From positions 1 through 43,196 of IMG/VR virus record IMGVR_UViG_3300024231_000020: a stretch of 43,196 nt of DNA; one strand, given 5' to 3'. The translations under genes and the position numbers were made by a program. The first letter of the stretch is position 1, and each line of letters begins with the position of its first letter. The stretch comes from a virus. The notes under the pieces are model-generated. The model did no database searches. It was not told the DNA's origin and was given only the letters and a program-made list of their open reading frames with translations. This document shows positions 12,296 through 18,657 of the stretch, piece after piece.

Positions 12296-12402
12296 TAAGT
12301 CGTTCAGTATCAATGAGTTACGCCCCCTGCACCTTCTAAGTCGTTGACTATCAATGAGTTAAAAGGGTCGCCTCCCCTAAGTCGTTCAGTATCAACGAGT
12401 TA
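12296..12402. repeat. Dyad-site triple 7 (41-bp period)
   Basis: Three copies at 12296-12320, 12337-12361 and 12378-12402, each step exactly 41 bp, spacers CGCCCCCTGCACCTTC and AAAGGGTCGCCTCCCC. The only triple, placed upstream of the endolysin promoter. Confidence 0.9.
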
Positions 12403-12425
12403 CGCATACTGTTAGGCAAAGCAAT

Positions 12426-12455
12426 GCCCCGCCCCCACACTACTAGGGACGAGGC
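12426..12455 (-). other. Conserved strong hairpin, copy 2
   Basis: On the minus strand GCCTCGTCCC pairs with GGGGCGGGGC (ten pairs, two G-U), loop TAGTAGTGTG. Same stem as 10413-10444 and, like it, just downstream of a gene and upstream of dyad sites. No U-tract. Confidence 0.6.
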
Positions 12456-12499
12456 GCACTACTGCACTATGAAGAAAACTGTTAGATGTTAGAGAGCTG

Positions 12500-13021
12500 T
12501 TAGATTAGCGCAGTGACATAGAGATTCTTTTGCACTTCTTTTGTTAGAACAGTATAGCCTTTGTCTTGCGCCTGGAATTCCATCAGCCATTCCATATCGT
12601 CATTTGTTAGAGTGGGCATCTTGCGAGGTGTCTCTGCGTAGTTCCATACAATGAGTGTGCCTGACTTAGAGAAACCAAGGATTTGTTTTAGTGTTTCCCT
12701 TAGCTGGAGTCTTGTCTCTTGGACGTTCAAGACATTGCTTACCATGATCACATCATAGGAATCTCTCATGGTGCTGTCTGCTAGTGATAGGTCATAGCCA
12801 TCGCATGAGTATCCTTCACCGCCTAGCTTATCAGCCCAGAAGTTATGCTTACCTGCGCCAAAGTCTAACACATCGTGACGTTGCTTATTGATTACATGCT
12901 CAACTGCATAGTGATACACTCTAGCCTTAGGTGTGAAGTTCTTGCGATACGTCTTAGTGCGAGGGTCTTTGTTAGCCGCTTGCCACATAGCACCGCCCCA
13001 GCTCTTAGGTTCTTCTTTCAT
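12500..13021 (-). CDS. SAM-dependent methyltransferase-like protein, 173 aa
   Basis: Class I methyltransferase fold: motif I VLDFGAGKHNFWADKL, the acidic residue after strand 2 in GYDLSL, and motif IV-like YDVIMVSNVLNVQE, then a strand TLIVWNY. The order and spacing fit a small Rossmann methyltransferase. No NPPY or other DNA-specific motif is visible, so the substrate is unknown. The first 25 residues (KSWGGAMWQAANKDPRTKTY) are basic. The ATG directly follows a CTAACAGC leader in a run of co-directional genes starting at 13785 or 13555. Confidence 0.7.
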   Translation of the reverse strand: MKEEPKSWGGAMWQAANKDPRTKTYRKNFTPKARVYHYAVEHVINKQRHDVLDFGAGKHNFWADKLGGEGYSCDGYDLSLADSTMRDSYDVIMVSNVLNVQETRLQLRETLKQILGFSKSGTLIVWNYAETPRKMPTLTNDDMEWLMEFQAQDKGYTVLTKEVQKNLYVTALI

Positions 13022-13032
13022 GCTGTTAGATG

Positions 13033-13272
13033 TTAGTAGAGAGAAGCCTCGATTGATTCGTAGCGAAACATAGCATCATCATTCATTTGATCAAGCTCTT
13101 CATCGGTAGCTTGTCTACCATCGACACGGGCATCCATGATGTAGGCATCAACGAAGTCGGGCGCATCACGAAGATCAATGCCGTCGATGTCGATGTTAGA
13201 GATCTGGGCGGTATAAGCTCCACGCTCGGAGCAGTTGAATTGGAACTCTGTTCCTGTTAGTATATTTTCCAT
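13033..13272 (-). CDS. Hypothetical acidic protein, 79 aa
   Basis: Starts MENILTGTEFQFNCSERGAY; the second half is strongly acidic with several Asp and Glu runs (DEELDQMNDDAMF). A longer frame upstream exists but overlaps the 87-aa gene out of frame, so I use the ATG at 13272, which follows an AT-rich leader. Function unknown. Confidence 0.55.
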   Translation of the reverse strand: MENILTGTEFQFNCSERGAYTAQISNIDIDGIDLRDAPDFVDAYIMDARVDGRQATDEELDQMNDDAMFRYESIEASLY

Positions 13273-13291
13273 AGTGTTATTATTGTAGTGG

Positions 13292-13555
13292 TTAGATGTT
13301 AGGTAGCTCGAGCTTGCGGTATGCATACTCTGCTTTGATTGTTTCGAGTTGGTGGTTACGTCTGCGCATCTCAAGCTTGCTCCAGTGTCCCTCAGCGATG
13401 CTCTTTGTAGTTCTGATGAACCATCCCTTGAGGATGTATTCGCTTGCATAGTGCAGATCAATCTCAAATGCGCTTGGCTGATTGCTTTGGAAGTTATTAG
13501 CTTTGCAAGGCGCTTCGTATCCGTGTGTCCAGTAGTCTTTCATAGTAGTGTTCAT
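13292..13555 (-). CDS. Hypothetical protein, 87 aa
   Basis: Aromatic- and His-rich N-terminal half (DYWTHGYEAPCK, then HYASEYILKGWF) and a basic helix at the end (MRRRNHQLETIKAEYAYRKL). The ATG is six bases after a TAGAAT box. Function unknown; it probably heads the operon 13555-12500. Confidence 0.55.
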   Translation of the reverse strand: MNTTMKDYWTHGYEAPCKANNFQSNQPSAFEIDLHYASEYILKGWFIRTTKSIAEGHWSKLEMRRRNHQLETIKAEYAYRKLELPNI

Positions 13556-13561
13556 GGCGAT

Positions 13562-13590
13562 ATTCTATAGTAATTTTAGTGACCTTGCAA
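13562..13590 (-). promoter_or_regulatory. Leaderless promoter of the 87-aa gene
   Basis: TTGCAA (13590-13585), 17-base spacer, TAGAAT (13567-13562), ATCGCC, ATG. The -35 lies within the end of the 69-aa gene. Confidence 0.65.
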
Positions 13591-13785
13591 GACATTTCGA
13601 CGCTTATTTTCAGCGTCTCGTTTTGCTTTCATAACCATCTCACGCTCTCGCTTGAGTTCGAATTGACGGGTGCGCTCCACTTGTGCCTCGGCGTTACGTG
13701 TAGCGGTGGCTAACATATCGTTAAGCATGGCGTGAACGTCTGAAGGAACGGAGGGGAGTAGTGATGTAGTGTTTCTCTCTTGCAT
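13576..13785 (-). CDS. Hypothetical charged helical protein, 69 aa
   Basis: After a short Ser/Pro-rich start the protein is one long charged helix (RTRQFELKREREMVMKAKRD) with coiled-coil character. It is the rightmost leftward gene. The start is six bases after a TATAAT box. Function unknown. Confidence 0.6.
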   Translation of the reverse strand: MQERNTTSLLPSVPSDVHAMLNDMLATATRNAEAQVERTRQFELKREREMVMKAKRDAENKRRNVLQGH

Positions 13786-13791
13786 GGGTGT

Positions 13792-13819
13792 ATTATAGCA
13801 GAATGGGTAAAAACTACAA
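13792..13819 (-). promoter_or_regulatory. Leaderless promoter of the 69-aa gene
   Basis: TTGTAG (13819-13814), 16-base spacer, TATAAT (13797-13792), ACACCC, ATG. The preceding ATTCTGC is shared with the promoter at 6801. Confidence 0.75.
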
Positions 13820-13873
13820 GCACTTTCTGCATAAAAAGTGATTTTTTTTCAATGTTCCACGGAAATGTTCCAC
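13817..13873 (-). repeat. Promoter-upstream module with direct GTTCCAC boxes, copy B
   Basis: Nearly identical to 9428-9485: ACAAGCACTTTCTGCATAAA, an A/T-tract and TGTTCCAC at 13853-13860 and 13866-13873 (period 13). A degenerate relative of the dyad site (GTCATT...TATCAACG) follows at about 13938-13965. Confidence 0.8.
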
Positions 13874-13977
13874 AAATTAGACCCTACCCGATTAAAGCAA
13901 AAAAACTGTTAGGTAAATGTTAGATTTCGCGGGGGGGAGTCATTCTTCAGTTTATCAACGGTCATTTGTTGTAAGTT

Positions 13978-14001
13978 ATGGGGGCTGCGCCCCTCCCCCA
14001 T
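13978..14001. other. G/C-rich hairpin between divergent blocks
   Basis: ATGGGGG and CCCCCAT form seven pairs around a loop that can itself pair (GGGC/GCCC). It lies in the divergent gap between the leftward block and the late genes. There is no T-tract. Confidence 0.5.
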
Positions 14002-14067
14002 TAATGAGAAAAAAATCAAAAAAATCATGTCGCCAAAAACGCGGAGTGGGAAAAAATACGGGAGTGC

Positions 14068-14095
14068 TTGACAGAAAAGGAAAAAAATATATAAT
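14068..14095 (+). promoter_or_regulatory. Rightward promoter of the late-side block
   Basis: TTGACA (14068-14073), 16-base spacer, TATAAT (14090-14095). Seven bases later comes a five-codon frame (MPRLL, 14103-14120), then the endonuclease gene at 14125, so the message may start with a leaderless micro-frame. Confidence 0.75.
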
Positions 14096-14124
14096 AATTA
14101 ATATGCCGCGATTACTTTAAGATT

Positions 14125-15009
14125 ATGTGTGACCAGATAAAAAAAACATGCTCTTCCTGTGAAGAGTCTAAGATTCTTGATGATTTTCACAAAGGAGATG
14201 CTTTATATGGCAAGAGTGCTTGGTGTAAAGATTGCATGAGCGCTCACAATAAAAAGAAAAGAGAAGAAGATAAGGAGCAAAATAAACACGTTTATGATTC
14301 TTACGATCAATTTAAAGATACCAAAGGGTGTCTCAGGTGCTATCAAGAACTTTTGGTTAGTTCTTTTACCAAGAATTTATACAAAAAGGATGCCTTAGCT
14401 AGTTACTGTAAGGAATGTGTGGTTATAATGAAAAAACACAGAAAAGCAGGGACCTGTTGGAGAATTCCTGAACCAGCAGATCCAGAGGTGAGATCTCCAG
14501 CTAAAATGAGGGCTAGAGTTATAGGTGGGGAAAAAGAAGAAAGAAAAAAAACATATCCACATTTTAAGGGCATCAAAGGCTTATATAAAAAACGAGGGTT
14601 CTACTACTGGCAACCACCACAAAAAAATCGTGTTCGACCAAAGCCTATTGCCTTGCGAACCAAGGACTACAACGAAGCCTTAAAAAAGCTGGATAAAATT
14701 AAGGAAGGATTTAAACTTACTGAATACACAGAAGTTGGTAATGTTTATTTAATGAAGAGCGATTTAAATGGTCGCATAAAGATAGGAAGAACTAAAGGTA
14801 AACCTGTATATAGAGAAAGGACATTGCAAAGTCAAGAACCAGAAGTAAGTCTTATTTTTTATCGTAAGGTAGAAAATATGAATGAAACAGAAAGGTTTTT
14901 ACATAATTTGTTTGCTTCCAAGCGTTTGCGTGGCGAGTGGTTTGAGTTATCTAATGATGATATTGAAAAAGCGAAATCATTTTTAGAAGAGAGAAAAGCT
15001 GTAAAATAG
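14125..15009 (+). CDS. Zinc-finger/GIY-YIG-like (T5orf172-type) homing endonuclease, 294 aa
   Basis: Three parts. Residues 8-38 and 68-95 are four-Cys knuckles (CSSCEES...WCKDCM and CLRCYQEL...YCKECV) like that of the HNH enzyme at 1471. Residues ~143-200 (FKGIKGLYKKRGFYYWQPPQ) resemble an AP2/integrase-N type DNA-binding arm. Residues ~205-290 (GNVYLMKSDLNGRIKIGRTK, LQSQEPE, NETERFLHNLF, RGEWFELS) match the T5orf172/MUG113 branch of the GIY-YIG nucleases. Lys-rich and AT-rich like other mobile endonuclease genes, it stands at the junction between the leftward block and the structural genes. The product is probably a mobile-gene nuclease; DNA cleavage is inferred. Confidence 0.8.
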   Translation: MCDQIKKTCSSCEESKILDDFHKGDALYGKSAWCKDCMSAHNKKKREEDKEQNKHVYDSYDQFKDTKGCLRCYQELLVSSFTKNLYKKDALASYCKECVVIMKKHRKAGTCWRIPEPADPEVRSPAKMRARVIGGEKEERKKTYPHFKGIKGLYKKRGFYYWQPPQKNRVRPKPIALRTKDYNEALKKLDKIKEGFKLTEYTEVGNVYLMKSDLNGRIKIGRTKGKPVYRERTLQSQEPEVSLIFYRKVENMNETERFLHNLFASKRLRGEWFELSNDDIEKAKSFLEERKAVK

Positions 15010-15011
15010 TG

Positions 15012-15017
15012 TATAAA
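15012..15017 (+). promoter_or_regulatory. Late-type -10 box before the 15023 gene
   Basis: TATAAAATGTTATG: a TATAAA box five bases before the ATG, without a -35. It matches TATAATAGGTTATG before the portal gene at 21485, and resembles the -35-independent late promoters of T4-like phages. Confidence 0.4.
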
Positions 15018-15022
15018 ATGTT

Positions 15023-16051
15023 ATGACTTATGATAAGTTTGGGGTTTTAATAGGTTTTGCCAATGAAAGTGGCAAATACTATGATGTCGGTTCCGAGAGC
15101 CTCGTATTTTACAATGACATCTCCCTTCAAGGGAGAGGAAAAAACAGATTTTTCAAGGGTGCTGGAGGAAGAATGCTTCATGCCCTTGATTTTTCTGCTG
15201 ATTTCAGCGTTCAGTCTGAACTAAATAAAAAAGCAGGGGGTGTAGATGTGGATAAGCAATACAAAAAGACCGAAGCTCTGAATTGCTCTGTTAATCTGGA
15301 ATTTTTAATAACCGAAAATCAAACTAGTTCTGGTGTAGATGCCTTTAGTGGTATCGCTAATTTAGGTGATCCTTATTTGTTTTTAAGGGATGATATTGTT
15401 AGTGGTAATGGAACTGGAAAGAATTATTTTCCTATATATGCTGGAGACCAAGTATTTAACAAGTGCTACTTACAAAACTTTACCGTTGAAATAAAACCAT
15501 TTCGTCCTGTCACATGCAGGGCAAGTTTTAAATGTTACGATCCGCCGAAAAGCGGGGTGGATTCTGATTTGAGAGGTTTGCCTATTTATCAGGATTCTGG
15601 TTCTGTTAATTACAACATGACTCCTGAATCATTCGTTTATGGCCATACGTGTGAATTAAGTGGTGCTTGGAAAGATGTAACTAACATAGATTCAATATCT
15701 CAAATAACATTTAGTAGAAGCTACGGAAGAAAGGAAATTTATTGTTTGGGTAGTCCTGAGCCGAGGGAATCGTTGGTTACAAATGTTGAAAATCAGCTTA
15801 CTATAAAAGCTACTGGTTTAAAGCAGATGATTTCAGATGAGGGCATGAAGATCGAGAGTGGGTTGGCTATATTGCTCAAAAATGGAAACGGAAACAGAAT
15901 AGAAACAGATCCATTGGCTAATGGTACTAAATATTTTGTTGATGAAGGTATTTCTATGAAAAGCGGCGCGTTCATTCTTAATCAATCTTTCACAAACAAA
16001 GCAGGGGGAACTTTAGACTCGTCTATAACAATAAAAGAAGGCGTTATTTAA
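15023..16051 (+). CDS. Putative virion protein, tube-like fold, 342 aa
   Basis: Beta-rich protein without enzyme motifs. The segment CYLQNFTVEIKPFRPVTCRA resembles AFLTDYTLDLSVGSLPTASV of the tail-tube-like proteins at 27926-30256 and GYLSSYSVNCAVGAVPRVTT of the truncated gene at 42836, so I group it with them. It may be a tail-tube, neck or baseplate component that lies apart from the tail cluster. The next gene starts on its stop codon (TAATG). The similarity is short and read by eye. Confidence 0.5.
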   Translation: MTYDKFGVLIGFANESGKYYDVGSESLVFYNDISLQGRGKNRFFKGAGGRMLHALDFSADFSVQSELNKKAGGVDVDKQYKKTEALNCSVNLEFLITENQTSSGVDAFSGIANLGDPYLFLRDDIVSGNGTGKNYFPIYAGDQVFNKCYLQNFTVEIKPFRPVTCRASFKCYDPPKSGVDSDLRGLPIYQDSGSVNYNMTPESFVYGHTCELSGAWKDVTNIDSISQITFSRSYGRKEIYCLGSPEPRESLVTNVENQLTIKATGLKQMISDEGMKIESGLAILLKNGNGNRIETDPLANGTKYFVDEGISMKSGAFILNQSFTNKAGGTLDSSITIKEGVI

Positions 16052-16263
16052 TGGACAGGAAAGAAACATCTAAGTTTATTGCTAAGAACCCGTTTTTGTA
16101 TAAATGTTGTGAGGGTTGTGATAGCATAGTGCTTAAAAAGACTGTGATTTGTCCTAATTGTAAGTCGTATAGATTTAATCTAGACGAAAAGTTTGTAAAA
16201 AGACAAGCGAAGGTTCTTGGTAAGAGGCCTCAAGAGTCTGTAACCCCTCAAGATTTATATTAG
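16051..16263 (+). CDS. Zinc-ribbon protein, 70 aa
   Basis: Two C-x2-C knuckles, CEGC and CPNC, 18 residues apart, form a zinc ribbon; a basic helix follows (KFVKRQAKVLGKRPQ). The size and form are those of small phage DNA- or RNA polymerase-binding ribbons. Coupled to the preceding gene by a one-base overlap. Function unknown. Confidence 0.65.
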   Translation: MDRKETSKFIAKNPFLYKCCEGCDSIVLKKTVICPNCKSYRFNLDEKFVKRQAKVLGKRPQESVTPQDLY

Positions 16264-16268
16264 TAGTT

Positions 16269-16481
16269 ATGTTTAGTGTTTTATTTAAAATCTTTAGTGT
16301 CTTTGTTGGTATTTTTGTAATTTTTGTTGTCTCTGGGTCCAGCGAAAAGATTATTTTCGGGGTTTTGGGTTTTAATTTATTTTTAATGTTTTTGATGCTT
16401 GTCATTTCTGTGGCAGAGGCGAGTAAAACTCCAAAAAGGAAGACTAGACCAAGAAAGCGTGACATTTATGGGTACTATTAG
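16269..16481 (+). CDS. Small membrane protein with two helices (holin-like), 70 aa
   Basis: Two membrane segments, about residues 4-22 (VLFKIFSVFVGIFVIFVV) and 27-48 (IIFGVLGFNLFLMFLMLVIS), joined by a short Ser/Glu turn and followed by a basic tail (KTPKRKTRPRKRD). This is the layout of class II holins, but the endolysin is 4 kb away in another operon, so holin is only one possibility. Confidence 0.5.
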   Translation: MFSVLFKIFSVFVGIFVIFVVSGSSEKIIFGVLGFNLFLMFLMLVISVAEASKTPKRKTRPRKRDIYGYY

Positions 16482-16570
16482 TGTAATAATTAGTATCAGA
16501 TCATAACGAAAAGACGCTCAAGCTGCGAAAAGCAAAAACATAAAACTTTCAAACTTATCTGATGTTTTTT

Positions 16571-16598
16571 TTGAAAAAACCCTGATTTTTATTATATA
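16571..16598 (+). promoter_or_regulatory. Promoter before the zinc-ribbon/sigma operon
   Basis: TTGAAA (16571-16576), 16-base spacer, TATATA (16593-16598), then ATG at 16607. The message would again start at or next to the start codon. Confidence 0.55.
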
Positions 16599-16606
16599 TA
16601 AAGTGT

Positions 16607-16927
16607 ATGAACCATATTTATTGTACAGAGTGCGGGACGAAAATGGCTTACGCCCATTCTAAACCTAATTTTTGTTCTAAGTGTGGCGCTGGTACTGGAG
16701 CTATAACTAAAAAGGTTGCTAATACGCAAGTTGACGAGGATTTATTGGATGATGAAACATCTGTAGAGGAAGTCCCCGATATGGACGGTCTCTCTGTAGA
16801 CGTAGAACACTACGACGACAATATATTTACATTTGGCTCTCTAGCAGGAAAAGAGCCGAGATCCAAACGGGTTAGAAATAGAGGTTCTAAAAGATTAGAA
16901 GACTTTATTGATGACCGAAAAGGATAA
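16607..16927 (+). CDS. Zinc-ribbon protein, 106 aa
   Basis: The N-terminal 25 residues form a zinc ribbon (YCTECGTKMAYAHSKPNFCS then KCG). The remainder is acidic and probably disordered, ending in a basic segment (SKRVRNRGSKRLEDF). It overlaps the putative sigma factor gene by 17 bases, so the two may act together on transcription. Function inferred from context only. Confidence 0.65.
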   Translation: MNHIYCTECGTKMAYAHSKPNFCSKCGAGTGAITKKVANTQVDEDLLDDETSVEEVPDMDGLSVDVEHYDDNIFTFGSLAGKEPRSKRVRNRGSKRLEDFIDDRKG

Positions 16928-17606
16928 AAAGAGATTCGAGGATTATATAGATGTAATAGACAACGCCATTCGCAAGCAGAGAAGCAGATGGCGGCTGGAC
17001 TGTATATCTTGGTTTGACTTTGAGGATGTTGAGCAGGTAATAAAGCTCCATATTTATAACAAGTGGCATATGTGGGACCAAGAGAGGCCCTTGGAGCCTT
17101 GGGTTAACATAATTGTCACCAATCAGATAAGAAACCTAGTAAGGAATCACTATGGCAACTACATGAAGCCATGCATGAACTGTGAATTTAATATGGGTGA
17201 TGATTCTTGTTCATATACGCCGAGTAACCTGCAAAACTCTGAGTGTTTGAAGTATGCGAAATGGGTAAAGACTAAAAAGCCAGCATTTGATTTAAAAATA
17301 GCTGTTTCTAGCGAGAACCATATGCATGAGATGAGTTATGATCCAGACAGTGTCATGTGTTTTGATTCGAGCATTGATAAACTCAATCAACATATGAGAA
17401 AAGATTTAACTGATGTTCATTATAAAGCTTATCACATGTTGTTTTTTGAAAAAGCTTCGGAAGAGGATGTAGCTAAGATGATGGGTTATAAGACAAATGA
17501 AAAAAAGCGCAAAGCAGGATACAGGCAGGTAAAGAATTTAAAAAAGATGTTTATGCAAAAAGCCGCCGAAATAATTAAAGAGAACGACATCATAATTGGA
17601 GATTGA
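16911..17606 (+). CDS. Putative phage sigma-70-like factor, 231 aa
   Basis: Residues ~35-85 (WFDFEDVEQVIKLHIYNKWH, then PLEPWVNIIVTNQIRNLVRN) look like sigma region 2: an acidic first helix followed by the W-x-x-x-I-x-x-N-x-x-R-N-x-x-R promoter-melting helix. An insert with four cysteines (CMNC, then C and C within 25 residues) probably binds zinc. The C-terminal 70 residues (FFEKASEEDVAKMMGYKTNE, then GYRQVKNLKK) fit a region-4 helix-turn-helix. Late sigma factors are usual in large phages, and it stands among late genes that have TATAA boxes. The start is ATG 16911; a TTG three bases earlier is in frame. Not experimentally supported. Confidence 0.6.
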   Translation: MTEKDKKRFEDYIDVIDNAIRKQRSRWRLDCISWFDFEDVEQVIKLHIYNKWHMWDQERPLEPWVNIIVTNQIRNLVRNHYGNYMKPCMNCEFNMGDDSCSYTPSNLQNSECLKYAKWVKTKKPAFDLKIAVSSENHMHEMSYDPDSVMCFDSSIDKLNQHMRKDLTDVHYKAYHMLFFEKASEEDVAKMMGYKTNEKKRKAGYRQVKNLKKMFMQKAAEIIKENDIIIGD

Positions 17607-17607
17607 A

Positions 17608-18657
17608 ATGAAACTGACAGAAGAGCAAGAAAAGTTTATAGCTGAAAACTTTAACGAAATTCAGGATTTAAACATATTAACTCAAAAAGCTTTCGAAGAT
17701 GAATCTTTAGATGGCAGAAGCAAGCAGGGCAGGGCTGTTCGTAAGTTTATGATAGACAAGGGTCTTGATTATAAGACCACGGTAAAGAAAAAGAAGAAAA
17801 AAATCAAATTCACAGAACAACAAGAAGAATTCATTCTTGATCAAGCTAAAGACGGCCTTTCTTCATTAGCTATAGCCAAGTTGTTGTTTCCGAAAGAGAC
17901 AATAAACCCCCTAAGCGCAGAGCAGAGAGCGGTTTTGTCCATAATCAAGGATGTGAATCCTGATTTCATGCCCAGTCAAGATAGTGGGGCGTTAGATTCA
18001 TACGTTGCCCCGAAAGCTACAAGCAGAATAGTTAAAAAGATTAACGATGCTACTGGTAATACATTTGACGAGTCTAAATTAAACAGGCAGTATCAAGTAT
18101 GCATTGAAAGGCTTGGGGTTCATCTTGGTAACTCACGTTTTCTTAAGATAATGAATAATTACTTAGACAAAAGTGACAGAGATTTGTTCGAGCAAGAGTT
18201 TATTCGTCTGACATGGGATAAGCCAGACCTAACAGCCGACGAAATAAACCTTTATCTTAATGTATGCAAAGAAATCATCAACCTTGAGGTTGTAAGTAAG
18301 CATTTAAACAAGCTTAACGATATGTTCGATGTCGCAGATGACCAAACTGAGATGTCTGTACGTTTGGCAGAGATTATTAAGGCTAAAAGCTCCGAGTATC
18401 ATCAGTGTGAGAACAGAATAGAAAACCTTACCAAAAAACTTCAGGGTGATAGAGCGACAAGGATGAAAAACAAGTCTAAAGATAACGCTTCTATTTTATC
18501 AATAGTTCAATTATTTCAAGAGAAGGAAGAAAGGGACAATATGGTAAGAATGGCTGAGATGCAAAAACTTACAGCTAAGAAAGAAGCAGAAAGGCTTGAG
18601 GGTATGGCGGAGTGGAAAGCTAGGGTATTAGGAATAAGTCAAGACGATGTCATCTAA
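17608..18657 (+). CDS. Candidate small terminase / DNA-binding protein, 349 aa
   Basis: Largely helical and basic, with two related N-terminal units: LTEEQEKFIAENFNEIQDLN and FTEQQEEFILDQAKDGLSSL, each followed by a helix-turn-helix-like stretch (SSLAIAKLLFPKET). The rest is long helices with coiled-coil character (ENRIENLTKKLQGDRATRMK). Its place two genes before the large terminase and the N-terminal DNA-binding units suggest a small-terminase-like role, but the length is large for that family and I have no direct match. It starts one base after the sigma gene's stop. Confidence 0.4.
   Translation: MKLTEEQEKFIAENFNEIQDLNILTQKAFEDESLDGRSKQGRAVRKFMIDKGLDYKTTVKKKKKKIKFTEQQEEFILDQAKDGLSSLAIAKLLFPKETINPLSAEQRAVLSIIKDVNPDFMPSQDSGALDSYVAPKATSRIVKKINDATGNTFDESKLNRQYQVCIERLGVHLGNSRFLKIMNNYLDKSDRDLFEQEFIRLTWDKPDLTADEINLYLNVCKEIINLEVVSKHLNKLNDMFDVADDQTEMSVRLAEIIKAKSSEYHQCENRIENLTKKLQGDRATRMKNKSKDNASILSIVQLFQEKEERDNMVRMAEMQKLTAKKEAERLEGMAEWKARVLGISQDDVI

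Noticed and set aside
5708-12402. CRISPR-like array made of 25-bp repeats and 16-bp spacers
   Set aside because: Groups have only two or three repeats, the repeats vary at fixed positions, and the spacers are related G/C-rich sequences instead of unique ones. There are no cas genes.
5708-12402. Dyad sites as conserved coding sequence (SFSINDL-type peptide)
   Set aside because: Variation does fall on third codon positions in one frame, but the second copy of each pair is in another frame (41 is not a multiple of three) and shows the same variation. No start codon is shared between copies.
5708-12402. Dyad sites as transcription terminators
   Set aside because: They have no T-tract, their arms often carry non-compensated mismatches, and true terminators (5661, 8541) lie beside them.
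5782-13785. Integrative or lysogeny module in the leftward block
   Set aside because: No integrase, excisionase or repressor-like gene is recognisable. The operator-like repeats alone do not show lysogeny.
13917-14120. 67-codon rightward frame
   Set aside because: It crosses a hairpin, poly-A and the promoter at 14068-14095. Only the last five codons (14103-14120) could be a leaderless micro-frame.
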